A DNA stretch of 64,000 bases. Origin: Streptomyces sp. AJS327 (GTDB lineage Bacteria > Actinomycetota > Actinomycetes > Streptomycetales > Streptomycetaceae). The stretch is from assembly GCF_013450295.1 (NCBI RefSeq), contig NZ_SKBR01000001.1, positions 1,492,001 to 1,556,000 on the forward strand, read 5' to 3'. The position numbers and the translations under genes are program-made. Below are positions 55,111-63,554 of the stretch, in pieces. The first letter of the stretch is position 1. Each line of letters opens with the position of its first letter. Below the pieces are notes generated by a model, which made no database searches, was not told the origin of the DNA, and saw only the letters and a program-made list of their open reading frames with translations.

Positions 55111-55773
55111 ATGTCGGGTATGCCGAACAAACCGAACACGGCGCGTGAGCCGAACGATTCGCGGACCGTCGCCCCGGCCACGCCGCGCGTGATCACCGCC
55201 GAGGACGCTTCCCCGGTCAGCCGCGTACTGGCCCGTGCCTTCACCGACGACCCGATGATCCGCTGGTTCTTCCCCGACGACGCCTCCCGCGAGACGGCGG
55301 TGGGCCGCTACTTCACCACGCTCCTCACCCGGCAGTACGCCCACCACGGGGTGTGCGAGCGCACCGACGCGGCGGCCGCCTTCTGGGTACCCCCGGAGGG
55401 CAGGGAGAAGGCCGTGCCCGACGCGGAGACCGTCCGGGAGCTGGAGGAGATCCTCGGGGACCGCGCCGCGCTGTTCCGCGCCGCCGTCGAGGGCGCCGGG
55501 GAGGAGGCCCCCACCGAGGACTCCTGGTACCTCGCCGTGATCGGGACCGACCCGGCCGCCCGCGGCCAGGGTCACGGAGCCGCCCTGCTGCGCTCCGGAC
55601 TGGCCCAGGCTGACGCGGCCGGCCTGCCCGCCCACCTGGAGTCCTCCTCGGCCAACAACCTTCCCTTCTACGAGCACTTCGGCTTCACCGTGACCGGCGA
55701 GGCGCGACTGCCCGGTGGCGGGCCCGTGGTGTGGTCGATGCGGCGTCCGCCCCGCCCCGCGAACGGCGTCTGA
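55111..55773 (+). CDS. GNAT family N-acetyltransferase
   Basis: 220 residues. Acetyl-CoA motif A is YLAVIGTDPAARGQGHGAALLRSGL, and the ASPVSRVLARAFTDDPMIRWFFPD start is common in this subgroup. The C-terminal ANNLPFYEHFGFTVTGEARL is typical. Substrate unknown. Two start codons (55111, 55120) are possible; neither has a strong ribosome-binding site. A terminator separates it from the previous gene. Confidence 0.85.
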   Translation: MSGMPNKPNTAREPNDSRTVAPATPRVITAEDASPVSRVLARAFTDDPMIRWFFPDDASRETAVGRYFTTLLTRQYAHHGVCERTDAAAAFWVPPEGREKAVPDAETVRELEEILGDRAALFRAAVEGAGEEAPTEDSWYLAVIGTDPAARGQGHGAALLRSGLAQADAAGLPAHLESSSANNLPFYEHFGFTVTGEARLPGGGPVVWSMRRPPRPANGV

Positions 55774-56011
55774 GCGGACACCGGACGGGACGTCCCGGCT
55801 CCTCACCCGCACTGACCGCCCACGTCGGTACCCGAACCCTCCGCACGCGGGCGGCGCGGCGGCCAGCGCCGCCCGACCCGCGCCCGTACCCGTCGGCCCC
55901 GCCACGGGCCCGGCCGTACCGCGAGGTGAGGAGGCCGCCCGGTGCGCGTCCTAGGTCCCCGGTCCCCCGCTCCCCGGCCCAGCGGCCGATACCGGGATCC
56001 GATCACACCGG

Positions 56012-56017
56012 TACCGT
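56012..56017 (+). promoter_or_regulatory. -10 box of the sensor kinase gene
   Basis: TACCGT with 6 nt (GGCGGC) before the ATG at 56024, again a leaderless arrangement. Confidence 0.6.
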
Positions 56018-56023
56018 GGCGGC

Positions 56024-57181
56024 ATGGGAAGTCCGGAGAGTCACCCGGGGATCGCGGCGGTCAGCGCGGCGCTGCTGGCGATGAACCGCCAGCTGGCGGT
56101 CCGGGACGTCCTCCAGACCATCGTCGCCTCCGCCCGTACGGTGGTCGACGCCGAGTACGCCGCCCTGGGCGTCCCGGACGACCACGGCGGCTTCGCCCAG
56201 TTCGTGGTGGACGGCGTCAGCGAGGAGCAGTGGAAGGCGATCGGTCCGCTGCCGCGCCAGCACGGCATCCTCGCCGCGATGCTGCACGACGCCACCCCGC
56301 AGCGCCTCGCCGACGTCCGGCAGGACCCCCGCTTCCAGGGCTGGCCCGAAGCCCACCCGGAGATGGCCGACTTCCTCGGGACCCCCATCGCCGACGACGG
56401 CGAGGTGCTCGGCGCGCTGTTCCTGGCCAACAAACGCCGCCCGCCCGGCCAGCCCGCCACCGACGGCTGCGGCTTCACCAGCGAGGACGAGCAACTCCTG
56501 CGGCTGCTGGCCCAGCACGCGGCCATCGCGCTCACCAACGCCCGGCTCTACGAGCGCAGCCGGGAGCTGACCATCGCCGAGGAACGAGCCCGAATCGGCC
56601 ACGAACTGCACGACGCCGTCGCCCAGAAGCTCTTCTCCCTGCGCCTCACCGCCCAGGCGGCCACCAAGCTCGTCGACCGCGATCCCCGGCGCGCCAAGCA
56701 CGAACTGCGCGAGATCGCCCGGCTGTCCGCCGAGGCCGCCGACGAACTCCGCGCCGCCGTCGTCGAACTGCGCCCCGCGGCCCTGGACGACGACGGTCTG
56801 GTGGCCACGCTCAGCGCCCAGGCCCAGGTGCTCGACCGCGCGCACTCGGCCCGGGTCACTTTCTCGGCCGCCGGTATCCGGGCCCTCCCGGCGGCCCAGG
56901 AGGAGGCGCTGCTGCGCGTGGCGCAGGAGGCGATGCACAACGCGCTGCGGCACGCCGAGGCGTCCCGCCTGGCGGTCACGCTCGTCCGCACCGAGAACGG
57001 CAACCGGCTCCGGATCGCCGACGACGGCCGGGGCTTCGACCCCTCCACCGTCCGCCGAGCCGGACGCCACCTGGGTCTGGCGTCGATGCGGGACCGGGCC
57101 GCCGGAGTCGGCGGCAGGCTGACGATCCAGTCGGTGCCCGGCGAGGGCACCACGATCGACATGGAGGTGCCCGGTGGCTGA
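56024..57181 (+). CDS. GAF-domain sensor histidine kinase (HisKA_3)
   Basis: 385 residues with no membrane segment, so probably cytoplasmic. A GAF domain spans about 25-175 (TIVASARTVVDAEYAALGVPD, FLGTPIADDGEVLGALFLANK). The phospho-acceptor His is in ARIGHELHDAVAQKLFSLRL (HisKA_3) and the ATPase domain has EAMHNALRHAEAS and ADDGRGFDPS. It is the kinase of the pair with the overlapping response regulator. Signal unknown, possibly redox or ligand binding at GAF. Confidence 0.92.
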   Translation: MGSPESHPGIAAVSAALLAMNRQLAVRDVLQTIVASARTVVDAEYAALGVPDDHGGFAQFVVDGVSEEQWKAIGPLPRQHGILAAMLHDATPQRLADVRQDPRFQGWPEAHPEMADFLGTPIADDGEVLGALFLANKRRPPGQPATDGCGFTSEDEQLLRLLAQHAAIALTNARLYERSRELTIAEERARIGHELHDAVAQKLFSLRLTAQAATKLVDRDPRRAKHELREIARLSAEAADELRAAVVELRPAALDDDGLVATLSAQAQVLDRAHSARVTFSAAGIRALPAAQEEALLRVAQEAMHNALRHAEASRLAVTLVRTENGNRLRIADDGRGFDPSTVRRAGRHLGLASMRDRAAGVGGRLTIQSVPGEGTTIDMEVPGG

Positions 57182-57815
57182 ACCCATCCGCGTGGTGCTC
57201 GTCGACGACCACCAGGTCGTCCGGCGCGGACTGCGCACGTTCCTGGAGATCCAGGACGACATCGTGGTGGTCGGGGAGGCGGCGGACGGTGAGGAGGGCG
57301 TCGCCCGGACCGACGAACTGCGGCCCGACGTCGTCCTGATGGACGTGAAGATGCCCGGCGTCGACGGCATCGAGGCGCTCCGCCGACTGCGCGAACGGGG
57401 CAACGAGGCCCGCGTCCTGGTCGTCACGAGCTTCACCGAGCGCCGCACCGTCGTGCCCGCGCTCCGGGCCGGCGCGGCGGGGTACGTCTACAAGGACGTC
57501 GATCCGGAGGCGCTGGCCGGGGCGATCCGCTCCGTACACGCCGGACACGTCCTGCTCCAGCCCGAGGTCGCCGGGGCGCTGCTGAGCGACGAGGAGAGCG
57601 AGGGTTCGACGGCCCGCGCCGACCAACTCACCGACCGGGAACGGGAGGTGCTGGGCCTGATAGCGGACGGCCGCTCGAATCGGGAGATCGCCCGGGCCCT
57701 GGTGCTCTCGGAGAAGACCGTCAAGACCCATGTGTCGAACATCCTGATGAAGCTCGACCTCGCCGACCGGACCCAGGCGGCGCTCTGGGCCGTCCGCCAC
57801 GGGCTGACCACCTGA
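57174..57815 (+). CDS. NarL/FixJ-type response regulator
   Basis: 213 residues. Receiver domain with phospho-acceptor Asp in DVVLMDVKMPGVDG and conserved Thr/Lys positions (VVTSFT, VYKDVDP). A LuxR-type helix-turn-helix follows (LTDREREVLGLIADGRSNREIARALVLSEKTVKTHVSNIL in pieces). The GTG start overlaps the kinase gene by 8 nt. It lies upstream of chpE, but no evidence links it to chaplins. Confidence 0.93.
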   Translation: MAEPIRVVLVDDHQVVRRGLRTFLEIQDDIVVVGEAADGEEGVARTDELRPDVVLMDVKMPGVDGIEALRRLRERGNEARVLVVTSFTERRTVVPALRAGAAGYVYKDVDPEALAGAIRSVHAGHVLLQPEVAGALLSDEESEGSTARADQLTDREREVLGLIADGRSNREIARALVLSEKTVKTHVSNILMKLDLADRTQAALWAVRHGLTT

Positions 57816-57857
57816 TTCCCCACCGGTTCCCGGTTCCGCCGACCGGACACCGGTTCA

Positions 57858-57863
57858 TACTGT
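57858..57863 (+). promoter_or_regulatory. Likely -10 of chpE
   Basis: TACTGT, about 100 nt before the chpE start. ACCGGTTC is directly repeated just upstream (57830, 57849 regions). Confidence 0.4.
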
Positions 57864-57964
57864 CGTGTGAGGTGGGGGCGCATGGCGCACCCTGACGGCG
57901 CGTGACCCGTTCTCCAGTGTGCGTCGCGGCGGTTGGCCGCGGCGAGTCGTGAGGAGGGTCGAAC

Positions 57965-58207
57965 ATGAGGAACATGCACAGAGCGGTAGCGGTGACCATG
58001 GCCGCGGGCGGTCTGGTGGCCGCCGGAGCCGGTGCCGCCGCCGCCTCGTCCGGTGCCGAAGGGGTTTCCAAGGGCTCCCCGGGCGTGATCTCGGGCAACA
58101 CGGCTCAGATCCCGGTGCATGTGCCGGTCAACCTGGTGGGTAACTCGGTCAACGTGATCGGTGTGCTCAACCCGGCCATCGGGAACTCCGGCGCCAACCT
58201 CGGCTGA
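57965..58207 (+). CDS. chpE: Short chaplin ChpE (cysteine-free)
   Basis: 80 residues. Signal peptide MRNMHRAVAVTMAAGGLVAAGAGAAAA (in two stretches), then one chaplin domain GNTAQIPVHVPVNLVGNSVNVIG, LNPAIGNSGANLG. Chaplins form amyloid fibrils that lower surface tension for aerial growth. Most short chaplins have two Cys, while this one has none, as known for ChpE. There is no sorting signal. GAGGAGGGTCGAAC gives a strong ribosome-binding site. A terminator follows at once. Confidence 0.95.
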   Translation: MRNMHRAVAVTMAAGGLVAAGAGAAAASSGAEGVSKGSPGVISGNTAQIPVHVPVNLVGNSVNVIGVLNPAIGNSGANLG

Positions 58208-58224
58208 GTCCTGGCGCTCCCAGC

Positions 58225-58251
58225 GAACGGCCCCCCATCGGGGGGCCGTTC
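58225..58251 (+). terminator. Terminator of chpE
   Basis: 12-bp stem GAACGGCCCCCC / GGGGGGCCGTTC with loop ATC, 18 nt after the stop. Confidence 0.88.
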
Positions 58252-58372
58252 CGCTGTCCGCGCCCCGACGGGAACGCTCCGGGCCCGTCGTGGCCGGGGC
58301 CCCGCACCGCCGTGCCCGTCGCCCTCGCCGTCTTCCCGGTTCCCGCCCGACTCGCCTTTGCCGCCCGGCCGT

Positions 58373-59242
58373 TCAGCGCCCGGCGTCCCGCTCCCGCTCC
58401 TCCGCGTACGCGTTGTACGCGGCCACCTGCGCCCGGCGCGCGGTCCGTTCGACCGGCCGCAACAGGGCGGAGCGGGTGGCGATCTCGGAGGCGCTGACGG
58501 CTCCGCCGTACGCCCGTCCGTCCCCGCCGTCCCCCTGCGCGATCGACACCAGCGCGCCCACCCGCTGCGCCAGCTCCAGCACCCGCACCGCACGCGGTGG
58601 ATAGCCCGGCGCCAGCACCTCCCGCCCCGCCTCGGCCCGGGCGCGGTACGCCTCCAGCGCGGCGTCCGCCACGGGGCCCGAACCGGCCACGTCGAGGCGG
58701 GTCAGCGCCTCGGTGGCGGACCTCATCGCCTCGGCGAGCTCCCGTTCGGCCTCCGACAGCGTGGGCACGTCGGCCGGTGGCGCCACCCGGACGGGCAGGC
58801 ACTCCCACACCACTTCGGTGTGCGTGTCGGCCGGACCGAAGCGCGGGTCCGCCAGCTGCCCCGGCTCGCCGCCGTCCGGTCCCGCCGAGTGGACCACCGG
58901 CACCAGCCCGATCCCGGCCTCCGGCGCCAGCACCGCCTCGCCCACCTCCAGCGCCCGCTCGTTGAACTCCGGTGGTCCGGTGAGCCCCAGGGGGTGACCG
59001 GCGGCGGGCAGCGCCACCCGCAGACCGCGCACCCCCAGCGCGCGCAGCCGCCCGAGCGCCAGCGTGAGCCCCACGGGAACCGGCTCCACTCCGGTCCGCC
59101 CCGCCGCGAGCGGGAGGTCGGTGACGCGGTGTGTGACGTCCTCGCCGGTGATCGAGGCCGCCGCGGCGTCCGGCGAGACCGCTCCGGCGAGCAGTGCGTT
59201 TCCCCAGGCGGCCAGCCGCCCTGAACGAGGTTCCCTGAGCAT
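58373..59242 (-). CDS. Conserved actinobacterial protein of unknown function
   Basis: 289 residues without membrane segments. Conserved-looking parts are WGNALLAGAVSPDAAAASITGEDVTHRV, LGRLRALGVRGLRVALPAAGHPLGLTGPPEFNERAL (pieces) and VPVVHSAGPDGG. It contains no recognised domain. The ATG at 59242 is preceded by TAGGCT and 6 nt (GGGTGC), i.e. a leaderless mRNA. Codon use is normal. Confidence 0.8.
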   Translation of the reverse strand: MLREPRSGRLAAWGNALLAGAVSPDAAAASITGEDVTHRVTDLPLAAGRTGVEPVPVGLTLALGRLRALGVRGLRVALPAAGHPLGLTGPPEFNERALEVGEAVLAPEAGIGLVPVVHSAGPDGGEPGQLADPRFGPADTHTEVVWECLPVRVAPPADVPTLSEAERELAEAMRSATEALTRLDVAGSGPVADAALEAYRARAEAGREVLAPGYPPRAVRVLELAQRVGALVSIAQGDGGDGRAYGGAVSASEIATRSALLRPVERTARRAQVAAYNAYAEERERDAGR

Positions 59243-59248
59243 GCACCC

Positions 59249-59254
59249 AGCCTA
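59249..59254 (-). promoter_or_regulatory. -10 box of the 58373-59242 gene
   Basis: TAGGCT on the minus strand, 6 nt before the ATG. Confidence 0.6.
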
Positions 59255-59347
59255 GAGAACCGGTGATTCGCGTGGTGGCGTAGGTTTTACCCGGGGAGTG
59301 TGCCCACAGGCGCAGACAACACGACAGGTTGAGGAGACAGGGCGCTC

Positions 59348-60139
<792 letters not shown>

Positions 60140-60148
60140 CACCGCGCC

Positions 60149-60154
60149 TACCAT
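60149..60154 (+). promoter_or_regulatory. -10 box of the NfeD-like gene
   Basis: TACCAT with 6 nt (GGGGGC) before the GTG at 60161, suggesting leaderless initiation on GTG. Confidence 0.55.
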
Positions 60155-60160
60155 GGGGGC

Positions 60161-60583
60161 GTGGACGCATGGGTGTGGTGGCTCGTCGCCGCCGTAGGCT
60201 TGGGAATCCCGCTCGTGCTGACCGCGATGCCGGAGTTCGGCATGCTCGCGGTCGGTGGGGTGGCAGCGGCCATCGCGGCGGGACTTGGCGGTGGCCTGGT
60301 GATCCAGGTGGTGGTCTTCGCTGTCGTCTCCACGGCCCTGATCCTCGTGGTCAGACCGGTGGCGCGGCGGATGCGCACCGAGCGCCCCGAACTCAGCAGC
60401 GGCGTCGACGCGCTGAAGGGGCGTCGGGCCGTCGTGCTGGAGCGGGTGGACGGTCAGGGAGGCCGAATCAAGCTCGCGGGCGAGGTCTGGTCGGCCCGTT
60501 CACTCGATGTCGATGACACCTATGACGTGGGCAGTCAGGTGGACGTCGTGGAAATCGACGGAGCGACCGCCGTCGTGATGTGA
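60161..60583 (+). CDS. NfeD-like membrane protein with OB-fold domain
   Basis: 140 residues. Membrane segments WWLVAAVGLGIPLVLTAM and, at about 28-65, glycine-rich helices (VGGVAAAIAAGLGGGLVIQV and VVVFAVVSTALILVVRPVA). The C-terminal OB-fold follows (GRRAVVLERVDGQGGRIKLAGEVW). NfeD proteins work with SPFH proteins on membrane microdomains; the next gene encodes one. Confidence 0.9.
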   Translation: MDAWVWWLVAAVGLGIPLVLTAMPEFGMLAVGGVAAAIAAGLGGGLVIQVVVFAVVSTALILVVRPVARRMRTERPELSSGVDALKGRRAVVLERVDGQGGRIKLAGEVWSARSLDVDDTYDVGSQVDVVEIDGATAVVM

Positions 60584-60637
60584 TGTGGGCCGACAATCGG
60601 ATACGCATCGACTCCTACCGCAGTCAGGGGGCACGCG

Positions 60638-61591
60638 ATGGATGCCATCATCATCGTCCTGATCATCCTGGTGGTGCTGGTCTTCATCGCACTCATCAAG
60701 ACGATCCAGGTCATCCCGCAGGCGAGCGCCGCCATCGTGGAGCGCTTCGGGCGCTACACCCGCACACTCAACGCGGGCCTGAACATCGTCGTCCCCTTCA
60801 TCGACACCGTGCGCAACCGTGTCGACCTGCGGGAACAGGTCGTCCCCTTCCCTCCGCAGCCGGTCATCACCCAGGACAACCTGGTCGTCAACATCGACAC
60901 CGTCATCTACTACCAGGTGACGGACGCGCGGGCGGCCACCTACGAGGTCGCCAGCTACATCCAGGCGATCGAGCAGCTGACGGTCACCACGCTCCGGAAC
61001 ATCATCGGCGGCATGGACCTGGAGCGGACGCTGACCTCCCGTGAGGAGATCAACGCCGCGCTCCGTGGCGTGCTGGACGAGGCCACCGGCAAGTGGGGCA
61101 TCCGGGTCAACCGCGTCGAGCTGAAGGCCATCGAACCGCCCACCTCCATCCAGGACTCGATGGAGAAGCAGATGCGCGCGGACCGCGACAAGCGCGCCGC
61201 GATCCTCCAGGCCGAGGGTGTCCGGCAGTCCGAGATCCTCACGGCCGAGGGTGAGAAGCAGTCCGCCATCCTCCGCGCCGAGGGTGAGGCGCGCTCCGCG
61301 GCGCTCCGCGCCGAGGGCGAGGCGCAGGCCATCCGGACGGTCTTCGAGTCGATCCACGCGGGCGACCCGGACCAGAAGCTCCTCTCCTACCAGTACCTCC
61401 AGATGCTCCCGAAGATCGCCGAGGGCGACGCCAACAAGCTCTGGATCGTGCCCAGCGAGATCGGCGACGCGCTCAAGGGCCTCGGTGGTGCCCTGGACAC
61501 CTTCCGGCCGGGCGGCGGCAACGGCGGTTCCAGTGCCACCACCGCGCCCGCCCCGCCCACACCGCCCCGCGAGCAGCCGCCGATCGACTGA
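60638..61591 (+). CDS. SPFH/band-7 family membrane protein
   Basis: 317 residues. An N-terminal membrane anchor (AIIIVLIILVVLVFIALI) precedes the band-7 domain (QASAAIVERFGRYTRTLNAGLNIVVPF, TQDNLVVNIDTVIYYQVTDA). A charged coiled-coil has AEGE repeats (AEGVRQSEILTAEGEKQSAILRAEGEARSAALRAEGE in pieces). Such proteins scaffold membrane complexes and may control a protease or NfeD. GGGGG-rich ribosome-binding site about 8 nt before the ATG. Probably co-transcribed with the NfeD-like gene. Confidence 0.92.
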   Translation: MDAIIIVLIILVVLVFIALIKTIQVIPQASAAIVERFGRYTRTLNAGLNIVVPFIDTVRNRVDLREQVVPFPPQPVITQDNLVVNIDTVIYYQVTDARAATYEVASYIQAIEQLTVTTLRNIIGGMDLERTLTSREEINAALRGVLDEATGKWGIRVNRVELKAIEPPTSIQDSMEKQMRADRDKRAAILQAEGVRQSEILTAEGEKQSAILRAEGEARSAALRAEGEAQAIRTVFESIHAGDPDQKLLSYQYLQMLPKIAEGDANKLWIVPSEIGDALKGLGGALDTFRPGGGNGGSSATTAPAPPTPPREQPPID

Positions 61592-61605
61592 GCGCGCGAC
61601 GTACG

Positions 61606-61649
61606 CCGGGGCGCCCGCCTCTCCGCCGAGCGGAGGCCGGGCGCCCCGG
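61606..61649 (+). terminator. Terminator of the NfeD-SPFH unit
   Basis: 12-bp arms CCGGGGCGCCCG and CGGGCGCCCCGG with an extended inner stem (TCTCCGC / GCGGAG), 15 nt after the stop. Confidence 0.85.
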
Positions 61650-61782
61650 TGCGTGTGCGCCGCGCCGCGCGACAGCGGCGGCTCGCGAACTCCGCCTCTG
61701 TACGGCTCCCCACCCGGACGACCGTTCCTGATCGGTTCCGTCTGCTGGACTCCGGTATCCAAGCCGCTTCACGCTCATGCAT

Positions 61783-61805
61783 GATCAGTGCCAGACGAAC
61801 TGATC
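61783..61805 (+). promoter_or_regulatory. GATCAGT-n9-ACTGATC inverted repeat before the TauE-like gene
   Basis: Perfect 7-bp arms GATCAGT and ACTGATC separated by 9 nt, 22 nt before the start codon. It is a candidate operator, regulator unknown. Confidence 0.5.
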
Positions 61806-61827
61806 TGTGCACGACGAAGGGTGAGGC

Positions 61828-62595
61828 GTGACTCTCTGGGAAGCGCTGGGCGTGGGCCTGGCCGGTATCGGCGCGGGCACCATCAACACCATCGTCGGTT
61901 CCGGCACCCTGCTGACCTTCCCGGTCCTGCTCGCCATCGGCCTGCCACCGGTCACCGCCAACGTCTCCAACTCGCTCGGCATGGTCTCCGGCTCGATCAG
62001 CGGAGCCGTCGGATACCGGCGGGAGTTGCGCGGCCAGCGATCCCGGGTGCTCCGGCTCAGCGTCGTCACCTTCGTCGGATCGCTGGGCGGCGCCATCCTG
62101 CTGGTGACCCTGCCCTCCAGCGCCTTCGACGCCATCGTCCCCGTCCTGGTCGCGCTGGCCCTGGTGCTCGTCATCGTCCAGCCGCGACTGGCCCGCGCCC
62201 TCCAGGCCCGCCGGGAGCGCGACGGAACCGAGGCACCCCCGGACGGCGGCTTGACCCTCCGTTCCGGAATGCTGTTCGCCAGTGCCTACGGCGGTTACTT
62301 CGGAGCGGCCCAGGGCGTGATCTACCTGGCGCTGATGGGGCTGCTGCTCCCTGAGGACCTGCAACGCATCAACGCGGTCAAGAACGTGCTCGGCGCGGTC
62401 GCCAACGGAACGGCCGCCCTCTTCTTCCTCTTCGTCGCTGAGTTCCACTGGCAGGCGGTGCTGATCCTCGCGGTGGGGGCGGCCCTGGGGGGCCAGCTCG
62501 GCGCCCGGATCGGGCGCCGGCTGGCCCCCACGGTGCTGCGGATCGTCATCGTCGCGGTCGGCAGCGTGGCCATCGTGCAGCTCCTGCTGCGCTGA
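61828..62595 (+). CDS. TauE/SafE family membrane transporter
   Basis: 255 residues, about eight membrane helices in two halves (GVGLAGIGAGTINTIVGSGTLLTFPVLL; SAYGGYFGAAQGVIYLALMGLLL). The family exports sulfite or other organosulfur anions; substrate unknown here. GTG 61828 has GAAGGGTGAGGC upstream. The preceding inverted repeat suggests dedicated control. Confidence 0.9.
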   Translation: MTLWEALGVGLAGIGAGTINTIVGSGTLLTFPVLLAIGLPPVTANVSNSLGMVSGSISGAVGYRRELRGQRSRVLRLSVVTFVGSLGGAILLVTLPSSAFDAIVPVLVALALVLVIVQPRLARALQARRERDGTEAPPDGGLTLRSGMLFASAYGGYFGAAQGVIYLALMGLLLPEDLQRINAVKNVLGAVANGTAALFFLFVAEFHWQAVLILAVGAALGGQLGARIGRRLAPTVLRIVIVAVGSVAIVQLLLR

Positions 62596-62613
62596 ACAGC
62601 CCACCACGACCCC

Positions 62614-62685
62614 ACCGGACTCCCGGCCGTTCACGGCACCGGACTCCCGGCCGTTCACGGCACCGGACTCCCGGCCGTTCACGGC
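62614..62685. repeat. 24-bp tandem repeat, three perfect copies
   Basis: Unit begins ACCGGACTCCCGG, then CCGTTCACGGC; copies at 62614, 62638 and 62662. Each carries the GCCGT-TC-ACGGC hairpin core, and the last, with the following bases, makes the stem CCCGGCCGT / ACGGCCGGG. It probably also acts as terminator between convergent genes. Confidence 0.85.
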
Positions 62686-62734
62686 CGGGTGAGCGACCCA
62701 CCGGCAGCCGGTCGGGCCGCCCACCGACTCCCCG

Positions 62735-63268
62735 CTAGGCCGCGGCGGGCGCGGGCGAGGCCCCGCGCACACTGGCGGCCAGCCAGTCCGGCAACAGCTC
62801 GCTTCCGCGCGGCCCCAGCGCCAGCACCAGCGCGTCCGCCGGAGTCGGCTCGAACGGTCTGGTCAGCAGCCGCATCCCGGCCTGCTGCGGCGTGCGGTCG
62901 GCCTTCCGGTGGTTGTCCGACGCGCAGGCCGCCACCGTGTTCAGCCAGTCGTCCCGGCCACCCCGGGAGCGCGGCACGATGTGGTCCACCGTGGTCGCGC
63001 GGCGACCGCAGTACGCGCACCGGTGCTGGTCCCGCACCAGGACGCCGCGACGCGACCACGGCGCCCGTTGTCGGAACGGCACCTTCACGTATCTGCGCAG
63101 TCTGATCACCTGGGGTACCGGCAACTCCAGATGTGCGGCCCGGACCAGCAGACCGGGGTGGGACCGTTCCGCGACCGCCTTGTCCTGCATGATCAGCACC
63201 ACCGCGCGGCGCAGCGACACCGTCGACAGCGGTTCGAAGCTCGCGTTGAGGACCAGCGTCTCCCGCAT
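62735..63268 (-). CDS. HNH endonuclease family protein
   Basis: 177 residues. HNH motif with zinc cysteines: CAYCGRRATTVDHIVPRSRGG, then WLNTVAACASDNHRKADRTP (D-H, N, H, with CxxC and CxxxxH). The start MRETLVLNASFEPLSTV is typical of this actinobacterial/cyanobacterial group, whose role (repair or self-DNA handling) is unclear. GGAGG 8 nt before the ATG at 63268 favours it over GTG 63277. Confidence 0.9.
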   Translation of the reverse strand: MRETLVLNASFEPLSTVSLRRAVVLIMQDKAVAERSHPGLLVRAAHLELPVPQVIRLRRYVKVPFRQRAPWSRRGVLVRDQHRCAYCGRRATTVDHIVPRSRGGRDDWLNTVAACASDNHRKADRTPQQAGMRLLTRPFEPTPADALVLALGPRGSELLPDWLAASVRGASPAPAAA

Positions 63269-63461
63269 CCCGTCCACCTCCCCGTCCGTGCCCCGCCCGG
63301 GCGACGAGGTGGCTCCACTGTGCCGAGGCCCTCACCGGGGAACAACGCAATTTCCCGACGTGGCGGCTTCACCCCGTCCCCCGGCTCACCGCGCCAGCCC
63401 TTCGCGAGAGCCGACCCGAGGTCCGCCCGCCGCGCCCCGTGAGGCAACGCCACGAACCCCA

Positions 63462-63500
63462 GGACCCGCACACGCGAACCGCTGGACCCGCACACGCGAA
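63462..63500. repeat. 17-bp direct repeat
   Basis: GGACCCGCACACGCGAA occurs at 63462-63478 and 63484-63500 (5 nt between), just before the 63501 hairpin. Confidence 0.7.
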
Positions 63501-63529
63501 GGGCCGGCACGCACATCGCGTACCGGCCC
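63501..63529 (-). terminator. Terminator of the PEBP-like gene
   Basis: GGGCCGG / CCGGCCC outer stem with an inner ACGC / GCGT pair, 26 nt after the stop on the minus strand. Confidence 0.65.
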
Positions 63530-63554
63530 GGCAGCCCGGAGATCCGCCGTTCGC

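Noticed and set aside
62614..62685. CRISPR-like or integrase attachment repeats
   Set aside because: The 24-bp copies have no spacers and no nearby integrase or tRNA; tandem duplication of a hairpin explains them.
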